A DNA stretch of 64,000 nt, taken from contig DATGLM010000029.1 in assembly GCA_035294125.1 (NCBI GenBank), positions 149,257-213,256 of the forward strand, in the 5' to 3' direction. The notes beneath the pieces are model-generated. The model saw nothing but the letters and a program-made list of their open reading frames with translations, was not told where the DNA came from and made no database searches. The translations under genes were made by a program, and so were the position numbers. The stretch comes from CADDYT01 sp035294125 (GTDB taxonomy: Bacteria > Chloroflexota > Ktedonobacteria > Ktedonobacterales > Ktedonobacteraceae). Of this stretch, positions 27,718 through 35,950 are shown piece by piece (position 1 is the first letter of the stretch; each line of letters opens with the position of its first letter).

Positions 27718-28254
27718 TTATGGTGTACAGAGACTATTGAGATAGCGCAGCGCTGCCAGCAACTCCTCAATGGGCGGGAGGTGGGCCTCCTGTTCCGCTA
27801 TCCATTGCTGGTAGAGGGCATTGTACCTGTCTGCCAGTATGATGCTGGGATACAGCGTCCTGGTGGCGCTGTCCCATCGTGTATAGCGCGCAATCACCTC
27901 GCCTCCGGGGTTGCCGAGCAACGGAAATGGCAGGTGCAGTTCTTCCTGTACCCGCAGGTTGCCGATAACGGGATCAGGGGTGATTGCCAGGATGGAACAA
28001 TCCTCTCCACGAAAGGCCGGATACTGCTGCGCGAAGGCACGCAACAAACCTCGCGTCTCGCTCGATGAACTACTGCGTGTGAAGAGCAACAGCAGATGCT
28101 GTCGCTGCTTATAATTCCACGGACTATATGTCATGCCATCCGCGTCTGGCAGGGAAAAGGATGGAATAATCTGTCCCGCCTCCAGTAGCGGTTGTACTGT
28201 CTTATTCGTGTCTGTCATCGTCTTTTCACTTCTATCAATGTCGTCGATTTTCAT
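27718..28254 (-). CDS. Redoxin-like protein lacking the peroxidatic cysteine
   Basis: 178 residues with the AhpC/TSA thioredoxin-like outline: IIPSFSLPDADGMTYSPWNY, LLLLFTRSSSSSETRGLLRAF, ILAITPDPV and LPFPLLGNPGGEVIARY. At the position of the catalytic TxxC of peroxiredoxins there is TRSSSSS, and the only Cys residues are elsewhere (EDCSILA, LCTP). It therefore cannot work as an ordinary peroxiredoxin. ATG 28218 is an alternative start; neither has a strong RBS. It probably shares a transcript with the trans-sulfuration gene. Confidence 0.8.
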   Translation of the reverse strand: MKIDDIDRSEKTMTDTNKTVQPLLEAGQIIPSFSLPDADGMTYSPWNYKQRQHLLLLFTRSSSSSETRGLLRAFAQQYPAFRGEDCSILAITPDPVIGNLRVQEELHLPFPLLGNPGGEVIARYTRWDSATRTLYPSIILADRYNALYQQWIAEQEAHLPPIEELLAALRYLNSLCTP

Positions 28255-28354
28255 GTTATCATATGATTGTATTGTACCCTATAAAAGTGGGCTTTGTCGC
28301 TCGCTGTCTTACAAAGAAGTCTGATACCACTATTTTCCGTAGGGAGGTCTTTTT

Positions 28355-28509
28355 ATGTCAACATCCAGCAATCTGCCTTCTGATTCTTCTCTAAGGCCTT
28401 TGCTCGTGTCCTGCGGCGCGGGCGTAGTCTGGTCTATCTGGATGTCGAAGTGCAGAACGCGGCGGGGGTGCTGATAGCAAAGGGGTTGGTCACATATAAG
28501 CCTGGTTGA
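28355..28509 (+). pseudogene. Remnant of a PaaI/hotdog thioesterase
   Basis: A good RBS (AGGGAGG, 28341–28347) precedes ATG 28355 and a short N-terminal reading MSTSSNLPSDSSL. In another frame, 28393–28509 encodes 38 residues including RGRSLVYLDVEVQNAAGVL and IAKGLVTYKPG, which match the C-terminal strands of PaaI-type thioesterases. The active-site middle is missing. The fragment therefore keeps the start and end of a gene with an internal deletion and frame change. Its stop overlaps a TTG upstream of tdh. Confidence 0.6.
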
Positions 28510-28628
28510 GCGAAAGGCGTGAGGCCGCGAAAAAAGTGCTTGCAATCGGGGGTGGGAAGACGCATAATAGAGATGGTCTGGAAATTTGTTTTGTGGGAGG
28601 TGTTCTAAAAAAGACCATGAAAGGAAAA

Positions 28629-29657
28629 ATGACGGCGGCCCTCAAAGCCGAGGCGGCGCCCGGAGCGACGTTTGCTCTTGTTGATATTCCTCAAATCGGC
28701 CCGTGTGATGTACTGGTGCAGGTGAAAGCCGCCTCCATCTGCGGTACAGACGTGCATATCTACGAATGGGATGCATGGGCGCAGAGCCGGATGCAGGTTC
28801 CCCGTATCTTCGGACACGAGTTTGCAGGTGAGATTGTGGAGGTTGGAAGAGAGGTTAGCAATCTTTCCCCCGGTGATTTTGTCGCGGCTGAGACCCATAT
28901 TACCTGCGGCCACTGCTACCAGTGCCTGACGGGGCAGGGCCATATCTGCCAGAATGTGCAGATTATCGGCGTTGACCGCGACGGCGCGTTTGCCGAGTAT
29001 ATCGCTATTCCCGCGAGCGTTGCCTGGAAAACGGGCAAGGAGATCGAGCACAGCGTGGCTTCCATTCAAGAACCGTTTGGCAATGCCGTGCATGCTACTT
29101 ACGCGGGTGAAATTGCCAACAAGACGGTGGCGGTCTTTGGCTGCGGGCCAATTGGCCTGTGGGCTGTCGGGCTGTCACACATCTCCGGGGCCAGCGCCGT
29201 CTTTGCCGTCGAGCCGAACAACAAGCGGCTGGAGATCGCCACGCGCATGGGAGCGGACTACACTCTCAACCCCCGTGAGGTTGACGCGGTGCGGCGCATG
29301 CTGGAGATCACCGATGGCCTGGGCGTGGATGTCGTGCTGGAAATGTCGGGCAATGCCCAGGCGATCCGGCAGGGCTTCAAGGCGCTGCGCAACGGTGGAC
29401 GCGTCTCCCTGCTGGGTCTGCCCTCGCGCATGGTCGAGCTTGACCTGGCGAACGATATCATCTTCAAAGGCGCGACGGTGCAGGGCATCTCCGGGCGGCG
29501 CATCTTCGATACCTGGTATCGCACGCGCCGCATTCTTGAGGCTGGCCAGCTCGATCTGAGACAGGTCATTACCCATACGTTGCCCTTCAACCAGCTTCAC
29601 GAGGCAATGGAAATCATGAAATCTGGCGATTGTGGCAAGATTGTTCTCACTTTTTAA
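28629..29657 (+). CDS. tdh: L-threonine 3-dehydrogenase
   Basis: Zn- and NAD-dependent oxidation of threonine to 2-amino-3-ketobutyrate. About 342 residues, the usual size. Catalytic zinc Cys in ICGTDVHIYEWD, GHEFAG His-Glu, structural zinc cysteines in HITCGHCYQCLTGQGHIC, the EPFGNAVHA motif specific to Tdh and the nucleotide loop GCGPIGLWAVG. ATG 28629 has AAAGGA just upstream and aligns with the E. coli start; ATG 28617 and TTG 28506 are alternatives. The next gene, kbl, completes the pathway. Confidence 0.94.
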   Translation: MTAALKAEAAPGATFALVDIPQIGPCDVLVQVKAASICGTDVHIYEWDAWAQSRMQVPRIFGHEFAGEIVEVGREVSNLSPGDFVAAETHITCGHCYQCLTGQGHICQNVQIIGVDRDGAFAEYIAIPASVAWKTGKEIEHSVASIQEPFGNAVHATYAGEIANKTVAVFGCGPIGLWAVGLSHISGASAVFAVEPNNKRLEIATRMGADYTLNPREVDAVRRMLEITDGLGVDVVLEMSGNAQAIRQGFKALRNGGRVSLLGLPSRMVELDLANDIIFKGATVQGISGRRIFDTWYRTRRILEAGQLDLRQVITHTLPFNQLHEAMEIMKSGDCGKIVLTF

Positions 29658-29666
29658 ATGGTAGTC

Positions 29667-29692
29667 TGTAGGGGCGCATTGATTGCGTCCGC
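29667..29692. repeat. Short imperfect palindrome in the tdh–kbl gap
   Basis: GTAGGGGCGCATTGATTGCG followed by TCCGC. It contains a short inverted GCGCAAT/ATTGCG-like core and resembles dispersed intergenic repeats of Chloroflexota as I remember them. Single copy in this window. Confidence 0.3.
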
Positions 29693-29720
29693 GATGTGAG
29701 GAACAGGACAGAGGAAAACA

Positions 29721-30899
29721 ATGGACAAATTGCAGCAGTTCTTGACCAGCGAACTCGATGCGATGCGCGCGAAGGGCGTCTTTAGCCGCCCGCGCGAGTT
29801 GCAGTCGGAGCAGAAGGCCACCGTCGTCATCGATGGGCGCGAGGTCATCTCACTTTCTTCCAATAACTATCTTGGCCTGAATACCCACCCGCGCCTGCGC
29901 GATGCGGCCATCAAGGCCATTGAGCAGTACGGCGTCGGCTCTGGTGCGGTGCGTACCATTGCCGGGACGATGACGCTTCACAACGTGCTCGAAGAGAAGC
30001 TGGCACGTTTCAAACATACCGAAGCATCCCTGACCATCCAGTCCGGCTACGCTACAAACCTGGGCGTCATCAACGCGGTGATGCAGGAAGGCGATATCAT
30101 CATCAGTGACGAATTGAATCACGCCAGTATCATCGATGGCACGCGCCTGAGCAAAGCCTCCCGCAAGATTTTTCCGCACAAAGATATGGAGGGCCTGCGC
30201 AAGGTGCTGGAGGAGTCGCAGGACGCGAACAAGGTCATGGTGGTGACCGATGGCGTCTTTAGCATGGATGGCGATATTGCCCTTTTGCCGGAGATCGTCG
30301 AACTGGCCGAAGAGTATGGCGCGTTCGTCATGGTGGATGACGCGCATGCCAGCGGCGTGCTCGGCAAAAATGGACGCGGCAGCGTCAGCCACTTTGGTCT
30401 GGATGGCCGCGTGGCGCTGCAAATTGGTACGCTCTCCAAAGGTATCGGCGCGCTGGGCGGCTATGTCGCTTGCAGCCAGGATATGAAGGATTACCTGATG
30501 ATGCGCGCTCGCCCCGTACTCTTCAGCACCTCCCATCCACCCTCTGTCGTCGCGACCTGCATCGCCGCCATCGAACTGCTGGAAGAGGATACCAGCCTGG
30601 TCGACCAGCTCTGGGAGAACACCCGTTTCTTCAAGCGCGGTCTGGAACAGCTTGGCTTCAACACCGGCAAGAGCGAGACGCCGATCACTCCCGTCATCGT
30701 CGGTGAAGGCGCTCTGGCGATGCGCCTGAGCAATCGCCTCTTCGAAGAGGGCGTCTTCGCGCAAGGCATCGTCTATCCGACCGTCCCCGCCGACAAGTGC
30801 CGCGTGCGCACCATCGTTACCGCCATCCATACCCGCGACGAACTCAGCCGCGCGCTGGACGCCTTCCAGAAAGTGGGCAGGGAACTGAACATCATCTAG
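29721..30899 (+). CDS. kbl: Glycine C-acetyltransferase (2-amino-3-ketobutyrate CoA ligase)
   Basis: 392-residue PLP enzyme of the alpha-oxoamine synthase family. It cleaves 2-amino-3-ketobutyrate with CoA to glycine and acetyl-CoA, the second step after Tdh. Motifs: SLSSNNYLGLNTHPRL, GVGSGAVRTIAGT, DELNHASIIDGTRLS, VDDAHASGVLGKNGRG and PLP lysine in GTLSKGIGALGGYV. The tdh–kbl pairing makes the assignment firm against related acyltransferases such as BioF. RBS GAGGA-type just upstream of ATG 29721. Confidence 0.93.
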   Translation: MDKLQQFLTSELDAMRAKGVFSRPRELQSEQKATVVIDGREVISLSSNNYLGLNTHPRLRDAAIKAIEQYGVGSGAVRTIAGTMTLHNVLEEKLARFKHTEASLTIQSGYATNLGVINAVMQEGDIIISDELNHASIIDGTRLSKASRKIFPHKDMEGLRKVLEESQDANKVMVVTDGVFSMDGDIALLPEIVELAEEYGAFVMVDDAHASGVLGKNGRGSVSHFGLDGRVALQIGTLSKGIGALGGYVACSQDMKDYLMMRARPVLFSTSHPPSVVATCIAAIELLEEDTSLVDQLWENTRFFKRGLEQLGFNTGKSETPITPVIVGEGALAMRLSNRLFEEGVFAQGIVYPTVPADKCRVRTIVTAIHTRDELSRALDAFQKVGRELNII

Positions 30900-30908
30900 T
30901 TGCAGCGA

Positions 30909-30958
30909 GATGAAATCCTGTAGCCGCTTGATAGATCAAGCGGCTACAGGATTTCATC
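30909..30958 (+). terminator. 22-bp perfect hairpin after kbl
   Basis: Arms 30909–30930 and 30937–30958 are exact reverse complements with an ATAGAT loop that can pair further at its ends. It starts nine bases after the kbl stop. No T-tract. Confidence 0.75.
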
Positions 30959-30983
30959 CCCGTCATATTTTCCGTATAGCATA

Positions 30984-31511
30984 ATGTGGTTCATCACCTT
31001 AAAAGGTTCGCCCGGCTGCGGCAAAAGCACGGTGGGGCGGGCGCTCAGTCGGCGGCTTGGCTGGCCGTTGATCGACAAGGATGACATCAAGGATATCCTG
31101 GATGAGCAGGTTCCGGATTCTGGCAGATTGGCTTACGCAACCATGTTCAATATTGCGCGCCGCCAGCTTTTGCAGGAGCTGAACGTCATCTGTGATAGCC
31201 CTTTGAATTTCTCTGTGGCCTACGAGAAGGCGCGCTCTATTGCCCGCGAGACAGGGGCAACGCTTGCCATTGTCGAATGTCGCTGCTCCGACCCGCAAGA
31301 GTGGCAGTGGCGTATTGATGGGCGCAAAGAACTTCATCTACCGCCTCATCATCAAACGGATTGGCAGGCATTGCAGGCAATTCTTCCCCAAATGCACGCC
31401 ACCGCAAGCTATCCCATCATCGATCCGCACCTTATCGTGGATACTGTGCGCCCCCTTGCTGAGATTGTTGATGAGATTGTGGGGTGGCTTGGGCAACAAA
31501 GCGGCCAGTAA
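30984..31511 (+). CDS. P-loop kinase (AAA_33-like)
   Basis: 175 residues. Walker A GSPGCGKSTVG at residues 8–18, then RLGWPLIDKDDIKDILDE, a lid-type segment AIVECRCSDPQEWQWRIDGR, and a C-terminal helix. This layout matches small-molecule or tRNA-type kinases of the AAA_33/zeta-like group; the substrate cannot be read. No recognisable RBS before ATG 30984 and no close partner genes. Confidence 0.8.
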   Translation: MWFITLKGSPGCGKSTVGRALSRRLGWPLIDKDDIKDILDEQVPDSGRLAYATMFNIARRQLLQELNVICDSPLNFSVAYEKARSIARETGATLAIVECRCSDPQEWQWRIDGRKELHLPPHHQTDWQALQAILPQMHATASYPIIDPHLIVDTVRPLAEIVDEIVGWLGQQSGQ

Positions 31512-31526
31512 TCGGCACACGAAACC

Positions 31527-31555
31527 TTGCCAGATATGCCGATTTCCCCTATACT
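31527..31555 (+). promoter_or_regulatory. Promoter of the Mrp-type ATPase gene
   Basis: -35 TTGCCA (31527–31532), 17-bp spacer, -10 TATACT (31550–31555). Confidence 0.65.
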
Positions 31556-31617
31556 GATTGCAATGATAAAGGTTGTGCTCATTTTGAGTCAATTGCACGG
31601 AGTAGGAGATATTTTCA

Positions 31618-32553
31618 TTGCGAGGAAGAATGCACAGGCAGCGTATAGAGGGAGTTGAGGCTCTGCTCGTGGTAGGGAGCGGCAAAGGTGGGGTTGGGAA
31701 ATCGACGGTCAGCGTGAATCTGGCTGTCGGGTTGGCGAAACGCGGGGCGCGCGTCGGGCTGTTTGATGGCGATGCTTATGGCCCAAGCGTTCCCATGATG
31801 CTGGGAGTGCGCAAGGGGGGGATGGGTGGGGCAGAAGCGAATCTGCCTCTCGCGCAGCGCGGCAAGCTGGCCCCTGAGCGCATGCTGCAACCACTGCTGC
31901 GTTATGGAGCCAGGGTCATGTCGGTGGGTTTCTTTATTGGCGAGGAACAGGCTGTTGCGCTCATGCCCGATGTGCCTGGCATGTTAATGCGCCAGCTACT
32001 CTATACCGTGAACTGGGGGACGCTGGATTATCTCATTATCGATCTTCCTCCCGGCAACGGCGAGCCCCAGGCCACACTCTGCCGCGAAATGCAGATTGAT
32101 GGCGCTATTCTGGTGACAACCCCGCAGGACATCGCTCGCATCGATACGGCGAAGGCGCTGGCCATGTTTCAAGGGGCGCGGGTGCCGGTGCTGGGCGTGG
32201 TACACAATATGGATGGCTTTATCTGTCCGCATTGTGGTGCGCGCGTCGATATTTTCCCGGCCAGCCGCGAAGCACGCACCGTGCTCGATGCGCTGCCGCT
32301 CCTCGCCTCGATCCCACTGGATCCCATTACAGGGACAAGCAGCGATAAGGGACAACCGGTACTCATCAGTGCGCCTCAATCCTCCGCCGCGCTGGCCCTG
32401 CATACTATGGTAGAGCAGGTGGCAGCAAGCATAGAAGCCTGGCAATGTGACGAGCGTGAGGTGGCGGAAGAGCAATGGTCTCCTGAAGAAACTGAGGAGC
32501 ATGCTGGCAGGCCAGGGAAAGGAGAGGGGGATGGCAATGAAGGAGAAGATTAA
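31618..32553 (+). CDS. Mrp/NBP35-family P-loop ATPase (ApbC-like)
   Basis: 311 residues. Deviant Walker A GSGKGGVGKSTVSVNLA, LFDGDAYGPSVPMMLG, DLPPGNGEPQATL and the metal-binding pair CPHCG near residue 206, all typical of Mrp proteins that carry or insert iron–sulfur clusters. The usual N-terminal DUF59 domain is absent, and a Glu/Gly-rich tail (residues about 280–311) is added. TTG 31618 has AGGAG nine bases upstream; ATG 31630 is an alternative. The Nudix gene starts inside its 3' end. Confidence 0.9.
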   Translation: MRGRMHRQRIEGVEALLVVGSGKGGVGKSTVSVNLAVGLAKRGARVGLFDGDAYGPSVPMMLGVRKGGMGGAEANLPLAQRGKLAPERMLQPLLRYGARVMSVGFFIGEEQAVALMPDVPGMLMRQLLYTVNWGTLDYLIIDLPPGNGEPQATLCREMQIDGAILVTTPQDIARIDTAKALAMFQGARVPVLGVVHNMDGFICPHCGARVDIFPASREARTVLDALPLLASIPLDPITGTSSDKGQPVLISAPQSSAALALHTMVEQVAASIEAWQCDEREVAEEQWSPEETEEHAGRPGKGEGDGNEGED

Positions 32554-33001
32554 GGGCTGGTTGGCCGGCATCGTCTTTCGCCTCATTGCCCTGTTGACAT
32601 TGGGGCAGATTTCGCCGATTCTCAGCGCGTGTGTCATCCTTGAGAAGGACGGCAAATTTCTCTTGATCGACCGCACAGATGGTCTCGGCTACACCATTCC
32701 TGGTGGCATTGTGCGCTATCGTGAGACGGTGGAGCAGTGTGTCTTGCGTGAGGCACAGGAGGAGACGGGCTATCGCGTAGCCATCGAGGGCATCGTAGGG
32801 GTCTATTCCGCGCTCAGGCGTGACCCGCGCCTGCGCGCCGTCTCTATCGCCTACAGGGGTTCGATTGTTGGCGGTGAGATGCATGGTTCCGGCGAAGGCG
32901 AGCCGAACTGGTATGCGCCCGAGGAGGTATTTGGACGCATGGCCTTTGATTGTGAATCCATGCTCAAAGATTACTTAAGTGGCAGGCAGTGTCTCTCCTG
33001 A
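32531..33001 (+). CDS. Nudix hydrolase with hydrophobic N-terminus
   Basis: 156 residues. Complete Nudix box: Gly, five residues, Glu, seven residues, then REAQEETGY (about residues 59–81). This binds Mg and cleaves nucleoside diphosphates linked to another moiety. The first 40 residues include a hydrophobic segment (WLAGIVFRLIALLTLG), so it may sit at the membrane. ATG 32531 is chosen over an upstream frame start because of GGAGAGGGGG directly before it; it overlaps the Mrp gene by 23 bases, so translation is coupled. Confidence 0.87.
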   Translation: MAMKEKIKGWLAGIVFRLIALLTLGQISPILSACVILEKDGKFLLIDRTDGLGYTIPGGIVRYRETVEQCVLREAQEETGYRVAIEGIVGVYSALRRDPRLRAVSIAYRGSIVGGEMHGSGEGEPNWYAPEEVFGRMAFDCESMLKDYLSGRQCLS

Positions 33002-33044
33002 TTATGAGGGGATTCCGGTCACCATCGCGCAATCGATTTCCATA

Positions 33045-33053
33045 TGATATAGT
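33045..33053 (+). promoter_or_regulatory. Extended -10 promoter
   Basis: TGaTATAGT about 43 bases before the start of the small Cys protein gene. Confidence 0.5.
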
Positions 33054-33095
33054 GAGTGCAAAAAGTGGGACTTTCTAAAGCCGAGGAGGAGAGCG

Positions 33096-33521
33096 ATGCC
33101 GATTTGCATGATTTGTGATGATACGGGCTTGCAAAACTCAGATGCGACCAACCCGCAATTTTGTTTTTGCTCGGCTGGCAAGCAGGCGCGGCGCGAGTGG
33201 GAGGCGAGCCGGGGCGCAAAGCAGGGCAAAGGCCAGAGCGGGCGGGAAGGACAGCCGAAACCGGCCAGCTTTATCGATATTGCCCAGCTTGACGAGGTCA
33301 ACGCGAGCGTGGATGCGATGCGCGCCTCATTGTTTGGCTCGTCTGCCACAGAGAACGCCACTGTGCCAACCAGACATGCCGCCGTGCAGTTGCTCTACCA
33401 GATTGCTCATGCGGGCCATGAAGTTTCTGTCGTTGAGGCGACTCAACTCTTTGAGCTGGCAAAGGCCCTCGAAGAATTTCTGCATGCCCTGGCCCCTATT
33501 GGCCGCAATATCAAACGGTAA
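33096..33521 (+). CDS. Small protein with paired cysteines, unknown function
   Basis: 141 residues. The N-terminus CMICDDTGLQN ... CFC resembles a half zinc-finger or DnaJ-type CxxCxxxG repeat. A Gly/Lys/Arg-rich linker follows and then a helical C-terminal domain (AAVQLLYQIAHAGHEVSVVE). ATG 33096 has GAGGAG upstream. I do not recognise the family. Monocistronic. Confidence 0.7.
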   Translation: MPICMICDDTGLQNSDATNPQFCFCSAGKQARREWEASRGAKQGKGQSGREGQPKPASFIDIAQLDEVNASVDAMRASLFGSSATENATVPTRHAAVQLLYQIAHAGHEVSVVEATQLFELAKALEEFLHALAPIGRNIKR

Positions 33522-33806
33522 AGGCAGCATAGGAAAGAAACTTCATAGCGGGCGAATAGCAAAAATGGGTACCTCCCATTGACAGATGGGAATATCCTCA
33601 TCTATACTCGCAAGGAGAGAGTGCTCTTGTAGAGACCAATGCACGTCCTGAAGTGAAACAAAGACCCCGTGGGGGATTTTTTCATGTCCAATAATATGGA
33701 GCAGTAATTTGCCCAATCGTATGAAAGGATGGAGTATTGTGCTGGATGGCGGAGAAACAACAACTTTTGAAAGCATTGGTTCATTTGAGCAGAGAGGGGA
33801 TTGTTC

Positions 33807-35771
33807 ATGATCTGTCCACGTTGTGGCAATGAGTGGGATGCAACGAAAAGCCCTTGCACGCGTTGTGGTCTGGTAATACGCATGCCTGTCAAATCAGAAC
33901 GGGCCGCTACCCCACTTCCCAAAAGTCCGTCAAGTCCGTATCAAAGTCCGTCAGGACCGCTGAACCCATCTTCCAATGGGTCAGGTCCATCTCAAAATGT
34001 ATCAGGCCCATCAAGTCCCTATCAAAGCAGAAGTACATCGCAGTCTGGCCCACAAACTCCGCTCTGGCAAGGGAGAGGCTCGTCTTCTGCCCCTCTTTCC
34101 GCGCGCGGCTCCGCGCCAGCGACAAATGTACCTCCGACTCCATCTCTATCACCACGGGCCTCGGTACCTCTCACGCCCCGTCCTTCTAATTTTGCGCCTT
34201 CCGCTCCGGCTTCCTCAATGCCTGATGCTATGCGCCCTGCTATTTCCTCACCAACAAAATCGGCATTTGAGCATGCGGAGGTGAGAAGGACCGCTAATCC
34301 TGCGAACACGGGTGGCTCTAATTTCTCGTTCACGCCTCAAAATGACAATGGTTCATCTGCGACGATGAGCGGTCCCGCGTCGCCCAGGAGCGTACCGTCG
34401 CGCCCTTCATCGCCACCTTCAATGCGTTCCGGGCAGCCTGCGGCGAATCCTCTCGCTTCCGTTGAAACCATGTCACCAGATAGGCAGCGTGTGCAATCTC
34501 CACTGCGTGCCAGTCGCCTGGTGACGGACCCACTCGCTCGTGAGCAAACGCAACAGGCGAGACAAAGACAACAGGCCGCGCCGTCTGTTCGCCGTCCTGT
34601 GCCCACCTCCGCGAGCACGTCTGGGGCTGACAGCGCGGGCAATCTTCGTGCGCTTGCGCCTGGGATACTCCTGCGCGGTGGGCGCTATCGCTTACAAGAG
34701 CTGACAGAGCGTCAGGACTGGTTGTCCGGAGTGTACGAGGCGGTCTGGATCGCGCAGGATGCGCAGCGTGGTGCCTCGCAGGTGATCGTTTGTGAGGTGG
34801 CGCTGCCGGAAAACTCTCTTGTGACGCAGACGACGCTGCGTACAGCCACGATGGCGCTGACCTCCGTCGGGCGTCATCCGCATATTCCTACGCTCTGGGA
34901 TGCCTTCAGCGATCAGGGACGCAACTTCTTTGTGTTTGAAGCCGTTGATGGGGAATCCCTGCTGGCTCGCATGCGCCGAACAGGCCGTGCTCTGCCAGAG
35001 CAGGATGTCATAGAGTGCTGTCTGCAGATGACGGAGGTGTTGGAACTGCTGGCGCAGCAATCTCCTCCCCTGGTGCATGGCCTCATTCGCCCTGAACATA
35101 TTCTCATCAGCCGTTATGGCGCGCAGTATATGCTTTCCGACTTCTCTATCGTGTTGGCGGGAGGCGCGACTCAGTTTGTCTCTGGCATTGATCGCACTCG
35201 CCTTTCGCCCTATGTCGCGCCAGAATTTGTGCGTGGCCTGATCGATACGCGCACTGATCTGTATTCTTTGCTGGCTACTGCCTATCACGCGGTAACAGGC
35301 AGCGCCCCGGCAGGGGTGAGCGGCAGCATTCCGCAGGCGCAGCGCATCAATCCCAACGTCTCGCCACAGTTCGACGCCATCCTGTCGAAGGGGTTGCGTC
35401 CGGTCTCCAGTCAGCGCTACCAGCGCCCTTCCGAACTGCGTCAGGATTTACTCGCCATGCGTTCGGTGAGTAGCACGCTCGTCTCCAATCCTGGGCAGCG
35501 CGTTGAACCAGCGATGAGGGCACCGGTTCCCGGCGAGGGAGCGCTGCCCGGCGGCTATGCCTCGCAAAGCCTGCAAGATACGGTGGCGCAGACCTTCCAG
35601 TCAATTCTTCCAGCCGAAGCTGAAGAGGGGGAAAGCCGGTCACTTGTTCCGCGTCCGGAGGAACTTCCACCCATCTCGCGGGGGAATGACCTGCTGAACT
35701 CGGTCTTCTGGGTTGGCCTGATACTGGTCTTTTTGATTGTCCTGGTCGCCATCGCCCGTGGTTTTGCATAG
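33807..35771 (+). CDS. Zinc-ribbon, low-complexity linker, pseudokinase and C-terminal TM protein
   Basis: 654 residues. CPRCGNEW ... CTRCG at residues 3–21 forms a zinc ribbon. Residues about 30–290 are a Ser/Pro-rich disordered linker. Residues about 295–560 follow the protein kinase fold, but the glycine loop is lost, the catalytic HRD reads HGLIRPEH (no Asp), and DFG reads DFS, so it should be inactive as a kinase. A single TM helix near the C-terminus (FWVGLILVFLIVLVAIA) anchors it. ATG 33807 chosen over TTG 33801 by RBS spacing (GAGAGGGG). Confidence 0.85.
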   Translation: MICPRCGNEWDATKSPCTRCGLVIRMPVKSERAATPLPKSPSSPYQSPSGPLNPSSNGSGPSQNVSGPSSPYQSRSTSQSGPQTPLWQGRGSSSAPLSARGSAPATNVPPTPSLSPRASVPLTPRPSNFAPSAPASSMPDAMRPAISSPTKSAFEHAEVRRTANPANTGGSNFSFTPQNDNGSSATMSGPASPRSVPSRPSSPPSMRSGQPAANPLASVETMSPDRQRVQSPLRASRLVTDPLAREQTQQARQRQQAAPSVRRPVPTSASTSGADSAGNLRALAPGILLRGGRYRLQELTERQDWLSGVYEAVWIAQDAQRGASQVIVCEVALPENSLVTQTTLRTATMALTSVGRHPHIPTLWDAFSDQGRNFFVFEAVDGESLLARMRRTGRALPEQDVIECCLQMTEVLELLAQQSPPLVHGLIRPEHILISRYGAQYMLSDFSIVLAGGATQFVSGIDRTRLSPYVAPEFVRGLIDTRTDLYSLLATAYHAVTGSAPAGVSGSIPQAQRINPNVSPQFDAILSKGLRPVSSQRYQRPSELRQDLLAMRSVSSTLVSNPGQRVEPAMRAPVPGEGALPGGYASQSLQDTVAQTFQSILPAEAEEGESRSLVPRPEELPPISRGNDLLNSVFWVGLILVFLIVLVAIARGFA

Positions 35772-35802
35772 AAAAGTCTAAACGGGAGATAGGGAGTGCG
35801 AG

Positions 35803-35840
35803 AAGGCCGCCGATCAGCAAACCGGCGGCCTGCTGGTTTT
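35803..35840. terminator. Bidirectional terminator
   Basis: Stem GGCCGCCG / CGGCGGCC with a 10-base loop and a T-run on the plus side, between convergent genes. Confidence 0.75.
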
Positions 35841-35950
35841 TCCCGGTTGATGCCTTTGCTCTTTGACTTTTTCGGGTCTGGTGGATACTTCTCTCCAGGG
35901 AAGCGACAGCAATCAACCAGATTGCTCCCCTCCCGTTTGGGAGGGAAACA

